Shown here: positions 22,343 to 31,600 of the stretch, piece by piece
Layout of the letters: each line of letters opens with the position of its first letter
How positions within the stretch are numbered: the first letter of the stretch is position 1
Source: Chromera velia
Lineage: Eukaryota > Sar > Chromeraceae
DNA: 31,600 nucleotides
Direction: 5' to 3'
Assembly (NCBI GenBank): GCA_018398765.1
Contig: JAHBMJ010001305.1
Coordinates: 1,409-33,008 of the forward strand
Translations under genes and position numbers: made by a program
Notes under the pieces: model-generated
What the model saw: the letters and a program-made list of their open reading frames with translations, nothing else
The model's database searches: none
What the model was told of the DNA's origin: nothing

Positions 22343-22741
22343 GCAGCTCTGCTGCCGCCTTCAGTGCAGCGCGCCTTTCCGTGTCAGTTTCTCCCCCTGT
22401 GGACTGCTCTCTCGCGTCCTGCGGGGGTCCCTCTGGAAGCTCTCCATTGGCTGCTGCCGCTGCCCCCGCGTCACGCTGGCCGTTCTCTCTTCCTTCGTCC
22501 ATCCCGCCCTTTGCCGTCTTCCTCTTAAGGACTAAGCGCTGCTTAGGGAGACCTGAACGCATTCAGAAGGTACGGTGACACAATGAGGAGACTGGGTCTG
22601 GGTTCTCGCCGCAAGCTGCGCGAACGGTTACGCGGTTCACCCCTGCATGCCGCCCTGTGCGCTGACCTTGCAATGATCGATCGATCCGTCACGCCACGTG
22701 CGCACGCAGTGTATTCTGTCCGGCGGGCCCCGCAACTTCCG

Positions 22742-23145
22742 TCAGTTCGGTCCCTCAAACGCGAAATCCTCGGTCGTTCTTTCATTTTTACCCCTCCACT
22801 GATTCCGGTTTTTTGTAGGAAAAAAAAAACATGCACCGATTCACTTTTCAACAATCTTTTAGGCCGTCTCACTTGCCGTCTCTCGCTTTTACAGCTTGCT
22901 CTCTTCTTGTTAGTCTATTTCTTTGCTGTCTCTCCTTGCTATTCCCGTCTCCTTTTTGTCATTATTCGGCTCTTGCCAATTCTCCGTCCGCGGCGATTCT
23001 CTGCGTGACGCAATCGGCGTTCAGTCGCACTCACGCCTCAGGGCCCGACCCCGGCCTGCGCACGTGCGCACGTGTAGTTCGTTCCAGCTGAACCTGCGTT
23101 CCCACTCCGTTGTCTGGTTTAGTCCGGCTCCGCGTGAACTCCTAT
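22742..23145 (-). repeat. Split direct repeat A1 (5' end of element)
   Basis: 404 bp, the outer copy of A2. It contains GC-rich palindromic cgcacgtgcgcacgtg. The host side begins GTCACCGTCC. Confidence 0.92.
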
Positions 23146-23460
23146 GTCACCGTCCGGTTATGTATTAATACTAATATCTGTACAGTGTACACCCATCAGA
23201 AAACTGTCAGGCACTTCGCCTGGAACTTTCCCCGACAGAACTGAGGTCTTTGCACGGAGGCAGCTTGGCAGTGGCCCTATCAACAGGTATTCACTTTTTT
23301 GACTGACCTTTCTTTATATAAATCCCGCGCTAATATCCCGCTAACGCATGCCAGAGCTCTCTACCTGTTTCTGTCACAAGTGTAGCTTCTGAACAGCCGC
23401 TAACCAAAGAGTACTGCAGTCAAGGTCACCGATAGAAATCCAGCGAACAGTCGGCATGCA

Positions 23461-23804
23461 ATGGTGAACAATTCAGAAGGATTTGCTCGAAAGACTGTGG
23501 GAGAGGTGGAACTCAGGGACTTTGCGTTCGTTCTCGACGTCAGAAGTGCAGAAGAGAGAAAGTCTGAAATAGGGTATATACCAGGGACAATTAACGTGGT
23601 TCTTGACCAACTGCTGGCAGATTGCGAGCTGCCTGTGGGCATGGAGAAGAACTCGAAGATTTTGATAGTCTGCCGCTCAGGTAGACGCTCCGCCACAGCA
23701 TGCGAACACCTGCTCATGCACGGCTTTATACGGGCCTCACCAATCTGGAGGGCGGCACGGTTGCTTGGGGAGAGGCAGGGCTTCCGATTGCAAGAGAGAA
23801 TTAA
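23461..23804 (+). pseudogene. Single-domain rhodanese, frameshifted near its C-terminus
   Basis: The frame from ATG 23461 gives FVLDVRSAEERKSEIGYIPG and then the active-site loop ILIVCRSGRRSATACEHLL, with the catalytic Cys in C-R-S-G-R-R-S, typical of sulfurtransferases. After HGFIR the family ending appears in another frame: LTNLEGGTVAWGEAGLPIA, ending at TAA 23802-23804. One base is therefore missing around 23731-23737 (CGGGCCTC). In the original frame translation runs to 23814 with unrelated sequence. The frame is also open upstream to about 23407, with possible acceptors, so the start may be in an earlier exon. The retrotransposon ends 315 bases upstream. Either a decayed gene or a one-base sequence error. 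Confidence 0.75.
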
Positions 23805-24119
23805 AGAACTTTAGATGACCGGCCGGGGACGTTCGGACCTCAAAGCATGGATGCATGCATGTGCATTTCGGGTGAACGGCGAAAGCAGGATTCAATCAAT
23901 CCCCGTCTGTGCACGCAATGATGTCGTCATTTCAATACAAAGCTGCATGAGTGGCACTGTGAACCTCCAGTAGCTTCGTGTACAGCATTTTTGCAGTGCC
24001 TTTGAATCTGATTCTTTCCCACTTGCTTACTTTCTCTCTTTTTGGTTTTTTCAAATGCAACTCGTCCTGGTCTGTCTCTCTGTTAGTTTGAAAATCCGTC
24101 TTTCTATGTGTTCCCCTGC

Positions 24120-24121
24120 CC

Positions 24122-24152
<31 letters not shown>

Positions 24153-24473
24153 ATATACGTATGTTTGTCTGTCTGTCTGTCTGTCCTGTCTGTCCTGTCT
24201 GTCCTGTCTGTCCTGTCTGTCCTGTCTGTCCTGTCTGTCCTGTCTGTCCTGTCTGTCCTCTGTGTCTGTCCTCTGTGTCTGTCCTCTGTGTCTGTCCTCT
24301 GTGTCTGTCCTCTGTGTCTGTCCTCTGTGTCTGTCCTCTGTGTCTGTCCTGTCTGTCCTGTCTGTCCTCTGTGTCTGTCCTGTCTGTCCTGTCTGTCCTG
24401 TCTGTCCTGTCTGTCCTGTCTGTCCTGTCTGTCCTGTCTGTCCTGTCTGTCCTGTCTGTCCTCTGTGTGTGTG

Positions 24474-24511
<38 letters not shown>

Positions 24512-24552
24512 TGTCTGTCTGTCTGCCTGTCTGCCTGTTTGTCTGTCTGAAC
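24120..24552. repeat. Higher-order CTGT-type satellite
   Basis: Nested organisation on the + strand: (CTGT)n, then about eight 9-bp units CCTGTCTGT from 24185, about seven 13-bp units CCTCTGTGTCTGT from 24257, two 9-bp units, one 13-bp unit, about nine more 9-bp units, then (GT)n and (CTGT)n. Long frames across it (Thr-Asp-Arg or Cys-Leu-Ser strings) are repeat artefacts. Confidence 0.9.
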
Positions 24553-24599
24553 ACGTGACACTGCAAGCTATCCAAACACGTGATGAGTTAATTTAGTTT

Positions 24600-25335
24600 A
24601 AGAGGGTTTAGTGATGTTTAGTGTAAATATAGGTCCAATTAATTTCTATGTTATCTAGTATTATATAGAGATAAACAACTTTAAAACAAGTAAATCTGCA
24701 GTGGCCATTTGACCGTAAAAAATAAAAAAGAGCCATGCATGAACACAGTAGTACACGTACACCGTACCACATTATGGTCCACTAAATATGGAAAGAAAAA
24801 CTGACAGTGGAAGCTAGCCATGCTAGGAATTTAGGTCTTTCCTAGGGTCTTCCAGGGTATTACAGAGGGCAGACCCGAAAGATGGTGTCCCAAAGAATGT
24901 TTCACTAGGTCTGCGGTCCAGCATGTGCATTAAAATAATTAAAAATTTTGACTAAGATAATTTTGTATATCATTCAAGGCATTATCACGATTTATTACTA
25001 AATTATTAGAGCATAATGAGGTTAAAGAGTTTGAAAATCTAGTTAAAAATGCGCATCTTGAGTCAAAAGATTAAAAAATATAGCTAGAAATGTAGAATGC
25101 TGTAATAATGACCAAATTGACATTGAAAATGCCTCGTGCGTTGCCGCCTAATGCTAGACGCCTACTTATGGGCCGATATGGCGATGCCGTATTATCATGA
25201 TGATGAATGATCACTATGCTTCTCTTTGAGCTTCTTCACTGGTCTATTATACTGAGTAGCAGCCGGTCGTAGCAGGCTGTCCACCTTAAAGAGCCCTAGA
25301 ACGATCCTGGACTCCCGTTGTCAGACAGAGAATCA
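24600..25335. other. AT-rich intergenic stretch
   Basis: AT-rich with stops in all frames between the satellite and the last exon of the ankyrin-type gene. Nothing coding or structured was recognised. Confidence 0.5.
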
Positions 25336-28300
25336 TCACGCAACTCTCCGAGTTACTCTGTTCAGAAGATCTTCCGAGCACCAAATAAGCTTGAGCTGCA
25401 AACACAAGGACTAGCACAATCGAGCTTGATCGCCGCAAATGCAGAAGGAGCACTGCTTCCTCTCGAAAGGATGGTGAAGAGAGGTTGAGAAGGATAGCTA
25501 GGGGACAGGGGAAAAGATAGACTCCCGATTGTCGACAGACAAAAGGTGAAGAAAACATTCGTGGGAAGAAGGAATCAGAGAAGGAGCAGCGAAGAACTGA
25601 GGACAAATCACAACATGCAAGCATGTGGTAGAAGGGAGGAACAGTTGAGACGCCAAACTAACCTCAGAGGCTTGACTTCTCAACGGCGAAACGAAGTTAG
25701 CCCTCGCTTTTTTTACGGTTCGGAATGCATCCTGCAACACAAGGGAATATTGTTTCACATGAGAAAGAACTTTTCGGAGCTTGAATCTGATCACACAGGA
25801 ACTGAACTGGCAAATCAATGATGAAGAGAGAGGAACCTGTTGGGAGATGGTAGTGTGAGGATCAAAAAAGGACAGTGATCGCAGTCCCTTTTAGAAACCT
25901 CATACATTAAATGTAAATGGCAATTGACGACGCAAAGCAGAAATGTCAAGGAGAACGCTTATTGAATCTACGAGTTCGTTGACCACGGCACTCATTGACA
26001 TGCATCCAGTGTCATCCCAGCCCCCCACCTCGTCCGCTCCTGTCCATCTTGCGCCAGCAGCAAGTAGAGCGTCAACCATCTCCCAGCATCCCTTTCGCAC
26101 CGCAGCTAGGAGAAGGGACTCTTGGAAGTCTCCTCTCTCTTTCCCACTGAACTGCAACAAGCAACAAAGAGCGACATGCCATCTCACAAACGCGGTGGGA
26201 AATGATTCATTGTGTCAACCGACTACCGAAACCGAAAAAATCACGTCCTTCAACCCTGAGGTGGATTTGGAGAAGTAGCGTGACCACCAGACCCCTAAAC
26301 AAAAAGTGTTCAAGGAAGCCGTCAAGCATCCCCGAATCCTCTTACCATGCGCACAAGGACTCTTCGTTGCGTCGTTGACAGATCAGCTCCTGCAGCGATC
26401 AATTTCCTGGCGCACTCGAGTCTTTCCAGCTGCACTGCCATATGCAGTGGCGAAGCGGGGAGGAAGCTGTACCGCTCGCCGTACCGTCCACGGTCGTCGG
26501 AAAGGTCCAGAAGGTTGCCAGGGAACTGTTGCAAGGTTTGGGCAGAGAAATCCGAAGGGAGACTGAGTTTTCTTGTCAGAGTCAAATAAAGTCTCAGTGA
26601 TCGAACTATACAGGAAGGACTCGAGGTTCACGGCACAGTAATCAGAAGAATGGAGGATTGAAAGGATTGAGAACCGACTGTAGATCAATACAGAGAAAAA
26701 ACAGCTGATACCTCTGCCGACCTTCCGAGACATCAAGAGCACACGCCCTATCTCAGCGCAAGAATGATTGGCAAGCAGATGCAAAGACTCATATGATCGT
26801 ACATGCGCGAACAAACAATGGCTCTGGATCAGAGTGACAGTCGACTACATGCACAGCACCAGGCAGAAAAACGAAAACTCTGAAATTTCATGAGTAAGGC
26901 CGGGGACTGACAGCGTTCTTATCTGCCCCCAAGTCCAGGCACATCTGAATGAGGTTAGATTTGCCCCTTTCAATGGATGAGAAGAGCATTTTTCCGGCAG
27001 TCTGCAGCTGTGCCTGCAATAGAGTACCCCTTTCAATCGATGAAAAGCGCGCTTCTCCGGCAGTCTGCAGCCTTGTCTGCAATACAGAAAAATGGGACAA
27101 GACATACAAAGTTGACACGAAGTTTACGCCCAGATCTGTTAAAAGGAAAACCCTTCCACAGACAAAAGCCAGAGGAAAACTGAAGCGAACTGCTGTCGTA
27201 GGAGATGGTTCCTGACCCTCGATCTACTTGGCAAACAGGCAGAAACTTTTAAGAACGCTTTGTAACAGAAGAGGAGAGAGAAACCGGATGCATGCAAAGA
27301 AAGACAGCTGGGAGAAAGAGTCGTCAGAGATCCCGTCCCGGCGGAGGGGCCAATCATTTTGAGAAGTCAAGGAGACCCAGCGGGACGAGCGGAAAAGAGC
27401 TTGTCATTCAAGCACAAAACTAGACAACCAGAAACGGAGACGGCAAAAGGGCACAGTGGCCATATATGCAAGAGGCAACGATAGAGGGCTACCTACATTC
27501 GGGTCCATTCTTTCCACAAAAAGTCGAAGAATCGTGGCATCGACTTCGTCCCAGTCCCCCTGAAGAAAAGGAATGCAATCAGAAAGGGAACGGAATAAAA
27601 AGCACCATACAACAAGAATCGGCAGCCTCGAGCAAAGCCCATCAGAGGTCGGAGCATCACCACGCACAGACAACGGCTTCTATGCTGACAAATTTTCTTG
27701 ATGTGATTCGTCGAGTCCGATATGACAAGAATCACAGCAGCCGAAAAAGAGGGGGCATACAGAAAGGTGCGAGAGCAAACAGCGAAGCACCTCCAACCTC
27801 GAGCAGGCGACCATGAAAGAGAAGGGACGCGGGACAGAAACGGGCACCGCGGAGAGGGTAGAGATGAGAACATATCCCACAAAAAGGCAGGCAGGAAAGT
27901 CGTGGATACCAAAAAGAGTCTCAGACAACAGGGTGAGAAAGAAAAGCGACGCAAATAGGAAAAGATCCTGACGTTAGAAAAGAGAAATACACGGAAGACA
28001 GACTGAAGGTTTCGAGTTCGGATCGACGCCCAGCTCCAGCAAAAAAGGGACCAAGTCCCCCCTTCCCGCCCGAATCGCCGTGCGGAGAAAGTTGTCCTGC
28101 GGTTTGTAAGAAAAAGCAGAATGTCATTATAGTTGCCACCATACAGTACATATTCATAACTCTTGTCATGCAAGTGCAGTTTCAAAAGGGCTCTTCTGTG
28201 GTGAGAGAACGTATCGCAGGGAAATTCAGAGACAAAAGTCGAGGACATCTGAAAAATCCCCAGACAAAAAAGCGAGAAAGAACAGTGGCACAAATAGGAA

Positions 28301-30473
28301 GAGGCCCCACCAACATGAAAGAAAAACACTGAAGACCAACTGGAGTTCCCGTCTTATCGACGCCCAGCTCCAGCAAAACAGGGACCAAGTCACTCCTTCC
28401 CGCCCGAATCACCGTGCAGAGAAAGTTGTCCTGCGGTTAGCAAGAATCGTTGCCAACATGCATTCTGTTTTACGTGGCTCTTGCTACGCAAACCGAGCTG
28501 CAGCGCAGGAAACCCCACACAACACTGGCTGCTGAGATGATCTCCGACGATCTCCCAACAAGAGAGGACAGCAGACACAAAACGAAGACATGTGCCGGAC
28601 ACACTCACAACAAAGTACACAACGGCGCGGACCCCATGACACTGAAAGAAAACCCAGACAACCAGGCGAAAGGCAAACAGAAAAGGGTCTCAAGAACAGA
28701 CAAGAGAAATACACTGAAGACTGACAGGAAATTCGTTCTTCATGTCGACGCCCAGCTCCCGCAAAACAGGGACCAAGTCACCCCTTCCCGCCCGAATCGC
28801 CGTGCGGAAAACGTTGTCCTGCGGTTTGTGGGATTTATTGTCAAGATTTGATCAATCTGGATGTTCTTGCGATACAATTGCAGCCCAAAGAGGCTCATCT
28901 GGAATGGCGGAACGCCGGCTGAGACGATCCTCCAGCGACCTGAGAGCTCAGTGTATGAAAATTGAACATACGTACAGGGCATGCTCACTACTAGGTACAC
29001 AACAGCACGGACCCCATTTTTATTCTCCTCAGACAGATCTTTCGGGTCGACTCTGTCCCCCAAGACCTTCATGGTCTCTGCGGAGATTCCGCCTGAGGCC
29101 ATCGCTTTCAGAATGTCCTCACGAGAATCTTCGAGCTGCACAAAGAGAGGGTGCAGTAGACGTATTTGTTGACTCCAAAGGACTTGAATCGGCAACACCA
29201 GAACACCAAGAATTCAGAAGACTTGGAGGTACGGCAAGAACCTCAAGCGGGAGATGAACGAACACACGAGAAGGCAAATTTCTCCAGAAAGTCAGGATTG
29301 GAGGTCAGGGGGAGATACCCTACTCACAAAGTGTTTTGCAGCAGCAAAAGATGTAAAGGTGTCCAGCATTGCGTCCAGAGACGTCGCTCGATCGTGTAGA
29401 AGAGCAACCTTCAGAGGGGTCTGCCCACTCTGCAGGAGAAAGCCAGAAGGGGTAAAATCAGAAGATACCGAATGAGGTTTGAGGTCTTTGGAAGTGAATG
29501 CATGTTATGAAACGTCCGCGATGGATTGACTCAAGGATCGGCTCAGGTACGCGGCTTCAAGAGACACACACCAAGCAATCCATCCGTCTGATAAAGTTGA
29601 CGGCCACAAAAGGCAAGGAAGCACCTGCATGTCGCGGCGATGAGAAGATACTGGGCTGTCCAAAACCATGATGGAAGGTGAGATTGACCGCGTGATTTCG
29701 GAACTTGGAATCACTCTTTCATTGCATGTGATAAATGGGACCATGTGCTGACTCGATTCTCCGCGTCGATCTGGGCTCCCTCCTCCATGAGCACCTCCAC
29801 CATCCTCCGCCCGACGTCGCCTTCCATTCGGGCCGCGATGTGCAACACGGTTTCGCCTCTCTGCATGGATAAAATGGACGGGACAATGAACCGGAGAAAG
29901 GGTTTTGACAGCGATTTGGCAATTAAGTTGAGGCACTTCCCCTTCAATCAGACAGGCACCAGAAGTACGCCGACTGACCACCGGTCCATTTACGTTTGCG
30001 CCTGCCGCCAGAAGACCTCGCACTCTTGACTCGTCCCCGTCTCTGACAGCCCCGGCAAGCTGTACGGCGTTGGCCTGCATGTGCACAAGTGATAAACAAT
30101 GACAAGTCTGTGTAGGCACATCTTCGCAAGAAAGCACGAGATTTCTCCGGCTGACTGACTGACTGACACACTGACTGACCTTTGCACGTGGGACTGTTGG
30201 CCTAGGATTCAGATGAACGACAGAGGGAGGAGAGGAGCTGGTCACTGTCGGAGCCTCTTGATATGCCCCTTCACTCGCTCCTTCTATCACATCGCTTGCG
30301 AGGGCAGACTCAGTCCCCCTGCCGCCTCCATTCTCTTCGAGAATACCGGAGGAGGCAATTCCGGAGACAGAGACGGTGGAGACGGGAGACGGCTGAAAGG
30401 TAGTCGCATTCGCCGACACAGGGTGCTCAGGAGCATGCAAATGTGAGCCATCCATGGGGTGAGCAGCTGACAT
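25336..30473 (-). CDS. Ankyrin-type repeat protein, about 14 phase-0 exons (~593 aa)
   Basis: Exons in transcript order: 30473-30180, 30074-29979, 29860-29753, 29429-29328, 29135-29013, 28818-28726, 28430-28341, 28096-28004, 27559-27497, 27076-26912, 26525-26346, 26151-25906, 25731-25663, 25395-25336. Exon 1 encodes a Ser/Thr/Pro-rich start (MSAAHPMDGSHLHAPEH). Most others hold one ankyrin-like unit each: VRDGDESRVRGLLAAGANVN, ETVLHIAARMEG, SGQTPLKVALLHD, RGDLVPFLLELGVDPN, SPLHMAVQLERLECARKLIA, LLAAVRKGCWEMVDALLAAG. Every intron is phase 0. Ankyrin repeats mediate protein binding; the partner is unknown. Uncertain points: exon 26151-25906 could instead end the protein at a TGA at 25902-25900, and a small extra exon at 26787-26722 (SLHLLANHSCAEIGRVLL) is possible. 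The first exons look soundest, the last two least. Confidence 0.7.
26950..27076 (-). repeat. 63-bp in-frame tandem duplication within an ankyrin exon
   Basis: CTGCAGACTGCCGG followed by TTC(A/T)TC.ATTGAAAGGGG occurs twice, 63 bases (21 codons) apart, giving LQTAGEARFSSIERG then LQTAGKMLFSSIERG. Each copy carries CTGCAG, so several in-phase 3' splice sites exist. Confidence 0.75.
28004..28818 (-). repeat. Tandem triplication of one ankyrin exon plus intron
   Basis: Three exons begin CAG|GACAAC and encode close variants of DN.(F/L).T.IRAGR.DLVP. with LGVD at the end (28818-28726, 28430-28341, 28096-28004). Acceptor spacing is 388 and 334 bases. Flanking intron sequence is also similar, with CCTATTTG and TTCTTTCTC blocks, so exon and intron were copied together. 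Confidence 0.85.
30151..30180. repeat. (GACT)n microsatellite forming a 5' splice site
   Basis: On the coding strand exon 1 of the ankyrin-type gene ends GCAAAG and the intron starts GTCAGTCAGTGTGTCAGTCAG. The donor lies inside the array. Confidence 0.7.
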
Positions 30474-31454
30474 GACTGCAAAGTATGATTAAAGAGCCCA
30501 CTTTCACCGAGTCTAAGGTTGCCCTGCTGTGATGGACTGAAAACCGCCAATTAAATTGCCAAGTTGGCCAAAGCACCCAGTTTCGGACGCTCTCACGCTT
30601 CGTGAGATTCTCACCGATTACAATGGGTTCCCGTACTTGGCTTTACCAAAGCTGTGTCAGTAGAGTCTCCTCTAAGTCTGCGTACTTCGGTGCAAGCTGC
30701 CATCAGTCTTCGGCAATTTAGAACACAGTAGAGAAAGTAAAGCATCGTACGTATAAAGCTGCACTTCAATTCAATTTGACGTCCGCCACCGAGCCATCAT
30801 GCGAGGACCGCGCGCGTGCGGTCTGAGGCATCAGACCGTGCGAATGGCCCCCCGGAAAGCAGAATTCCCGCCGAACACTGCAATATGCATCGCGCAACAA
30901 CATGCACCTGTATAGCTGCATGTACATCGACGAAATTGTTGGATACACTCTCGATCCAGCCACAACATCCCAGAACAACAGCTTCCCAACCAACGTACAG
31001 CAAAAATTCCAAACTGTTCAATAAACCTTTACAAATCCCCATCGAAGAGCATCTGTTCCGTCCTATGTGGCTTTCTAGTCACGATCTTTCCACACGGACG
31101 GGAATCAATTTCTTGAACGTTGCAAACGTGTTGCTGTCTCCTCAGTCCATATCTGGGCTGGGAGGAAATTTCTACGTGCTTTGGGAGAAAATTTGTGCGC
31201 GCCGCAGGCGCGAAAATTTTTTTTGCAGCACATGAAACGTACTGCCTGGGAGAAAATGGGAGAAATATACGAGTCATGGCCCACCACAGCGCCACAGCTC
31301 CCTTTGCATGCCGGGGTCCGTTGCCCGCACGTGCCCGCCTCGCCGTCTCCGTCTCCTGGCACCTACAGTCTCCAGGGTCAGATTACCATCTATCCATCTA
31401 TTGATTGATAGACCATCCTGCCCTGCCCACAATCAGTATCGCAATATTGACTTC
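30474..31454. other. Upstream region of the ankyrin-type gene; no gene recognised
   Basis: It contains the presumed promoter of the minus-strand ankyrin-type gene. A GTATAAAG at about 30751-30758 is of uncertain meaning because it is some 280 bases upstream and on the other strand. A plus-strand frame at 30816-31235 shows no domain. An imperfect inverted repeat lies at about 31188-31220 (AAAATTT, GCGCGCC, loop GCA, GGCGCG, AAAATTT). Confidence 0.4.
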
Positions 31455-31600
31455 AGAGAAGGATGCACAGGGGCGCGGAACATTGCAACTTCATCTGATG
31501 AGGAAGAAATTTCAATTGAGTGGTTGCATCTTGCTGGCTCTTCTGTCTCCGGTCGCAAAGCTGCTTTGGTAGCGCAGGTGGAAGCTCGGGAAAGTGAGGT
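31455..31600 (+). CDS. Possible partial exon running off the window (weakly SAP-like)
   Basis: An open plus-strand frame reaches the window edge and reads as ordinary protein: SSDEEEISIEWLHLAGSS followed by VSGRKAALVAQVEARESE. The (V/S)SGRKA.LV motif resembles the second helix of SAP DNA-binding motifs. There is no ATG in frame nearby, so it would be an internal exon, with a possible acceptor at GACTTCAG (31456). Too short to be sure. Confidence 0.25.

Larger units (their letters stand above)
15349..23145 (-). mobile_element. Decayed DIRS-order (PAT/Ngaro-like) tyrosine-recombinase retrotransposon with split direct repeats
   Basis: On the minus strand the order is A1 (23145-22742), gag-like, RT/RNase H, tyrosine recombinase, B1 (16280-16070), A2 (16069-15666), a 106-nt spacer, B2 (15559-15349). 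This A1-ORFs-B1-A2-B2 order is the split direct repeat layout of PAT and Ngaro elements, which integrate as circles through a tyrosine recombinase rather than a DDE integrase. A copies are 404 bp each and B copies 211 bp each, with substitutions but no length change. B1 and A2 are directly joined, as expected from a circle junction. The termini read ATAGGAG...GCTGAA. No target duplication is evident. All three coding regions carry stops, so this copy is not autonomous. Confidence 0.9.

Noticed and set aside
15349-23145. Reading the flanking repeats as LTRs of a Gypsy or Copia element
   Set aside because: The repeats are split as A1...B1-A2-B2, and the element has a tyrosine recombinase instead of a DDE integrase and no visible protease.
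24185-24460. CRISPR-like regular repeats
   Set aside because: There are no unique spacers between units; it is a tandem satellite in a eukaryotic setting.
24051-24596. Long frames on both strands across the satellite (TDR or CLS repeats)
   Set aside because: A repeat without stops is open in all frames; there is no start context or non-repeat domain.
27680-27928. SRLEVLRCLLSHL, a possible further ankyrin exon
   Set aside because: The phrase looks ankyrin-like, but no usable acceptor precedes it and no donor in phase follows.

Overview
The window looks like nuclear DNA of a protist, most likely an alveolate alga with a complex plastid (a chromerid such as Chromera would fit). Signs are multi-exon genes with GT-AG introns, MORN, ankyrin and caspase-like families, a secretory presequence followed by a basic stretch on a thioredoxin-like protein, very abundant microsatellites and a tyrosine-recombinase retrotransposon. 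The organism is an inference; no rRNA or tRNA gene was seen to settle it.

Layout. 1-1538 is purine-rich, then AT-rich non-coding DNA. 1539-3347 (-) is a single-exon Rossmann-fold/thioredoxin-like protein. It is divergently paired, across about 0.8 kb, with 4133-9649 (+), a four-exon gene for a protein of about 1,576 aa: an N-terminal caspase-like domain whose catalytic Cys appears replaced, two MORN-repeat blocks and a C-terminal glycine-zipper region. About 1.2 kb of intergenic DNA separates it from a convergent gene at 10813-14898 (-), a secreted Cys-rich protein assembled from about ten small exons. Its introns are packed with microsatellites that are pyrimidine-rich mostly on the coding strand and abut the splice sites.

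15349-23145 (-) is a 7.8-kb decayed DIRS-order (PAT/Ngaro-like) retrotransposon. It has the split direct repeat layout A1-ORFs-B1-A2-B2, and gag-like, reverse transcriptase/RNase H and tyrosine recombinase frames that are all broken by in-frame stops. Beyond it lie a frameshifted rhodanese domain (23461-23804, +), a 0.4-kb higher-order CTGT-type satellite and an AT-rich spacer. 25336-30473 (-) is a gene of about 14 exons for an ankyrin-type protein, with about one repeat per exon and every intron in phase 0. It includes a recent triplication of one exon and a 63-bp internal duplication. The last kilobase is mostly featureless, with a possible partial exon running off the end.

I could link no two genes into one pathway. 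The shared themes are modular repeat proteins whose exon borders match repeat borders, and an unusual preference for 5' splice sites of the form GTCNGT. All exon borders come from reading frame, splice motifs and phase only; no transcript or database evidence was available.
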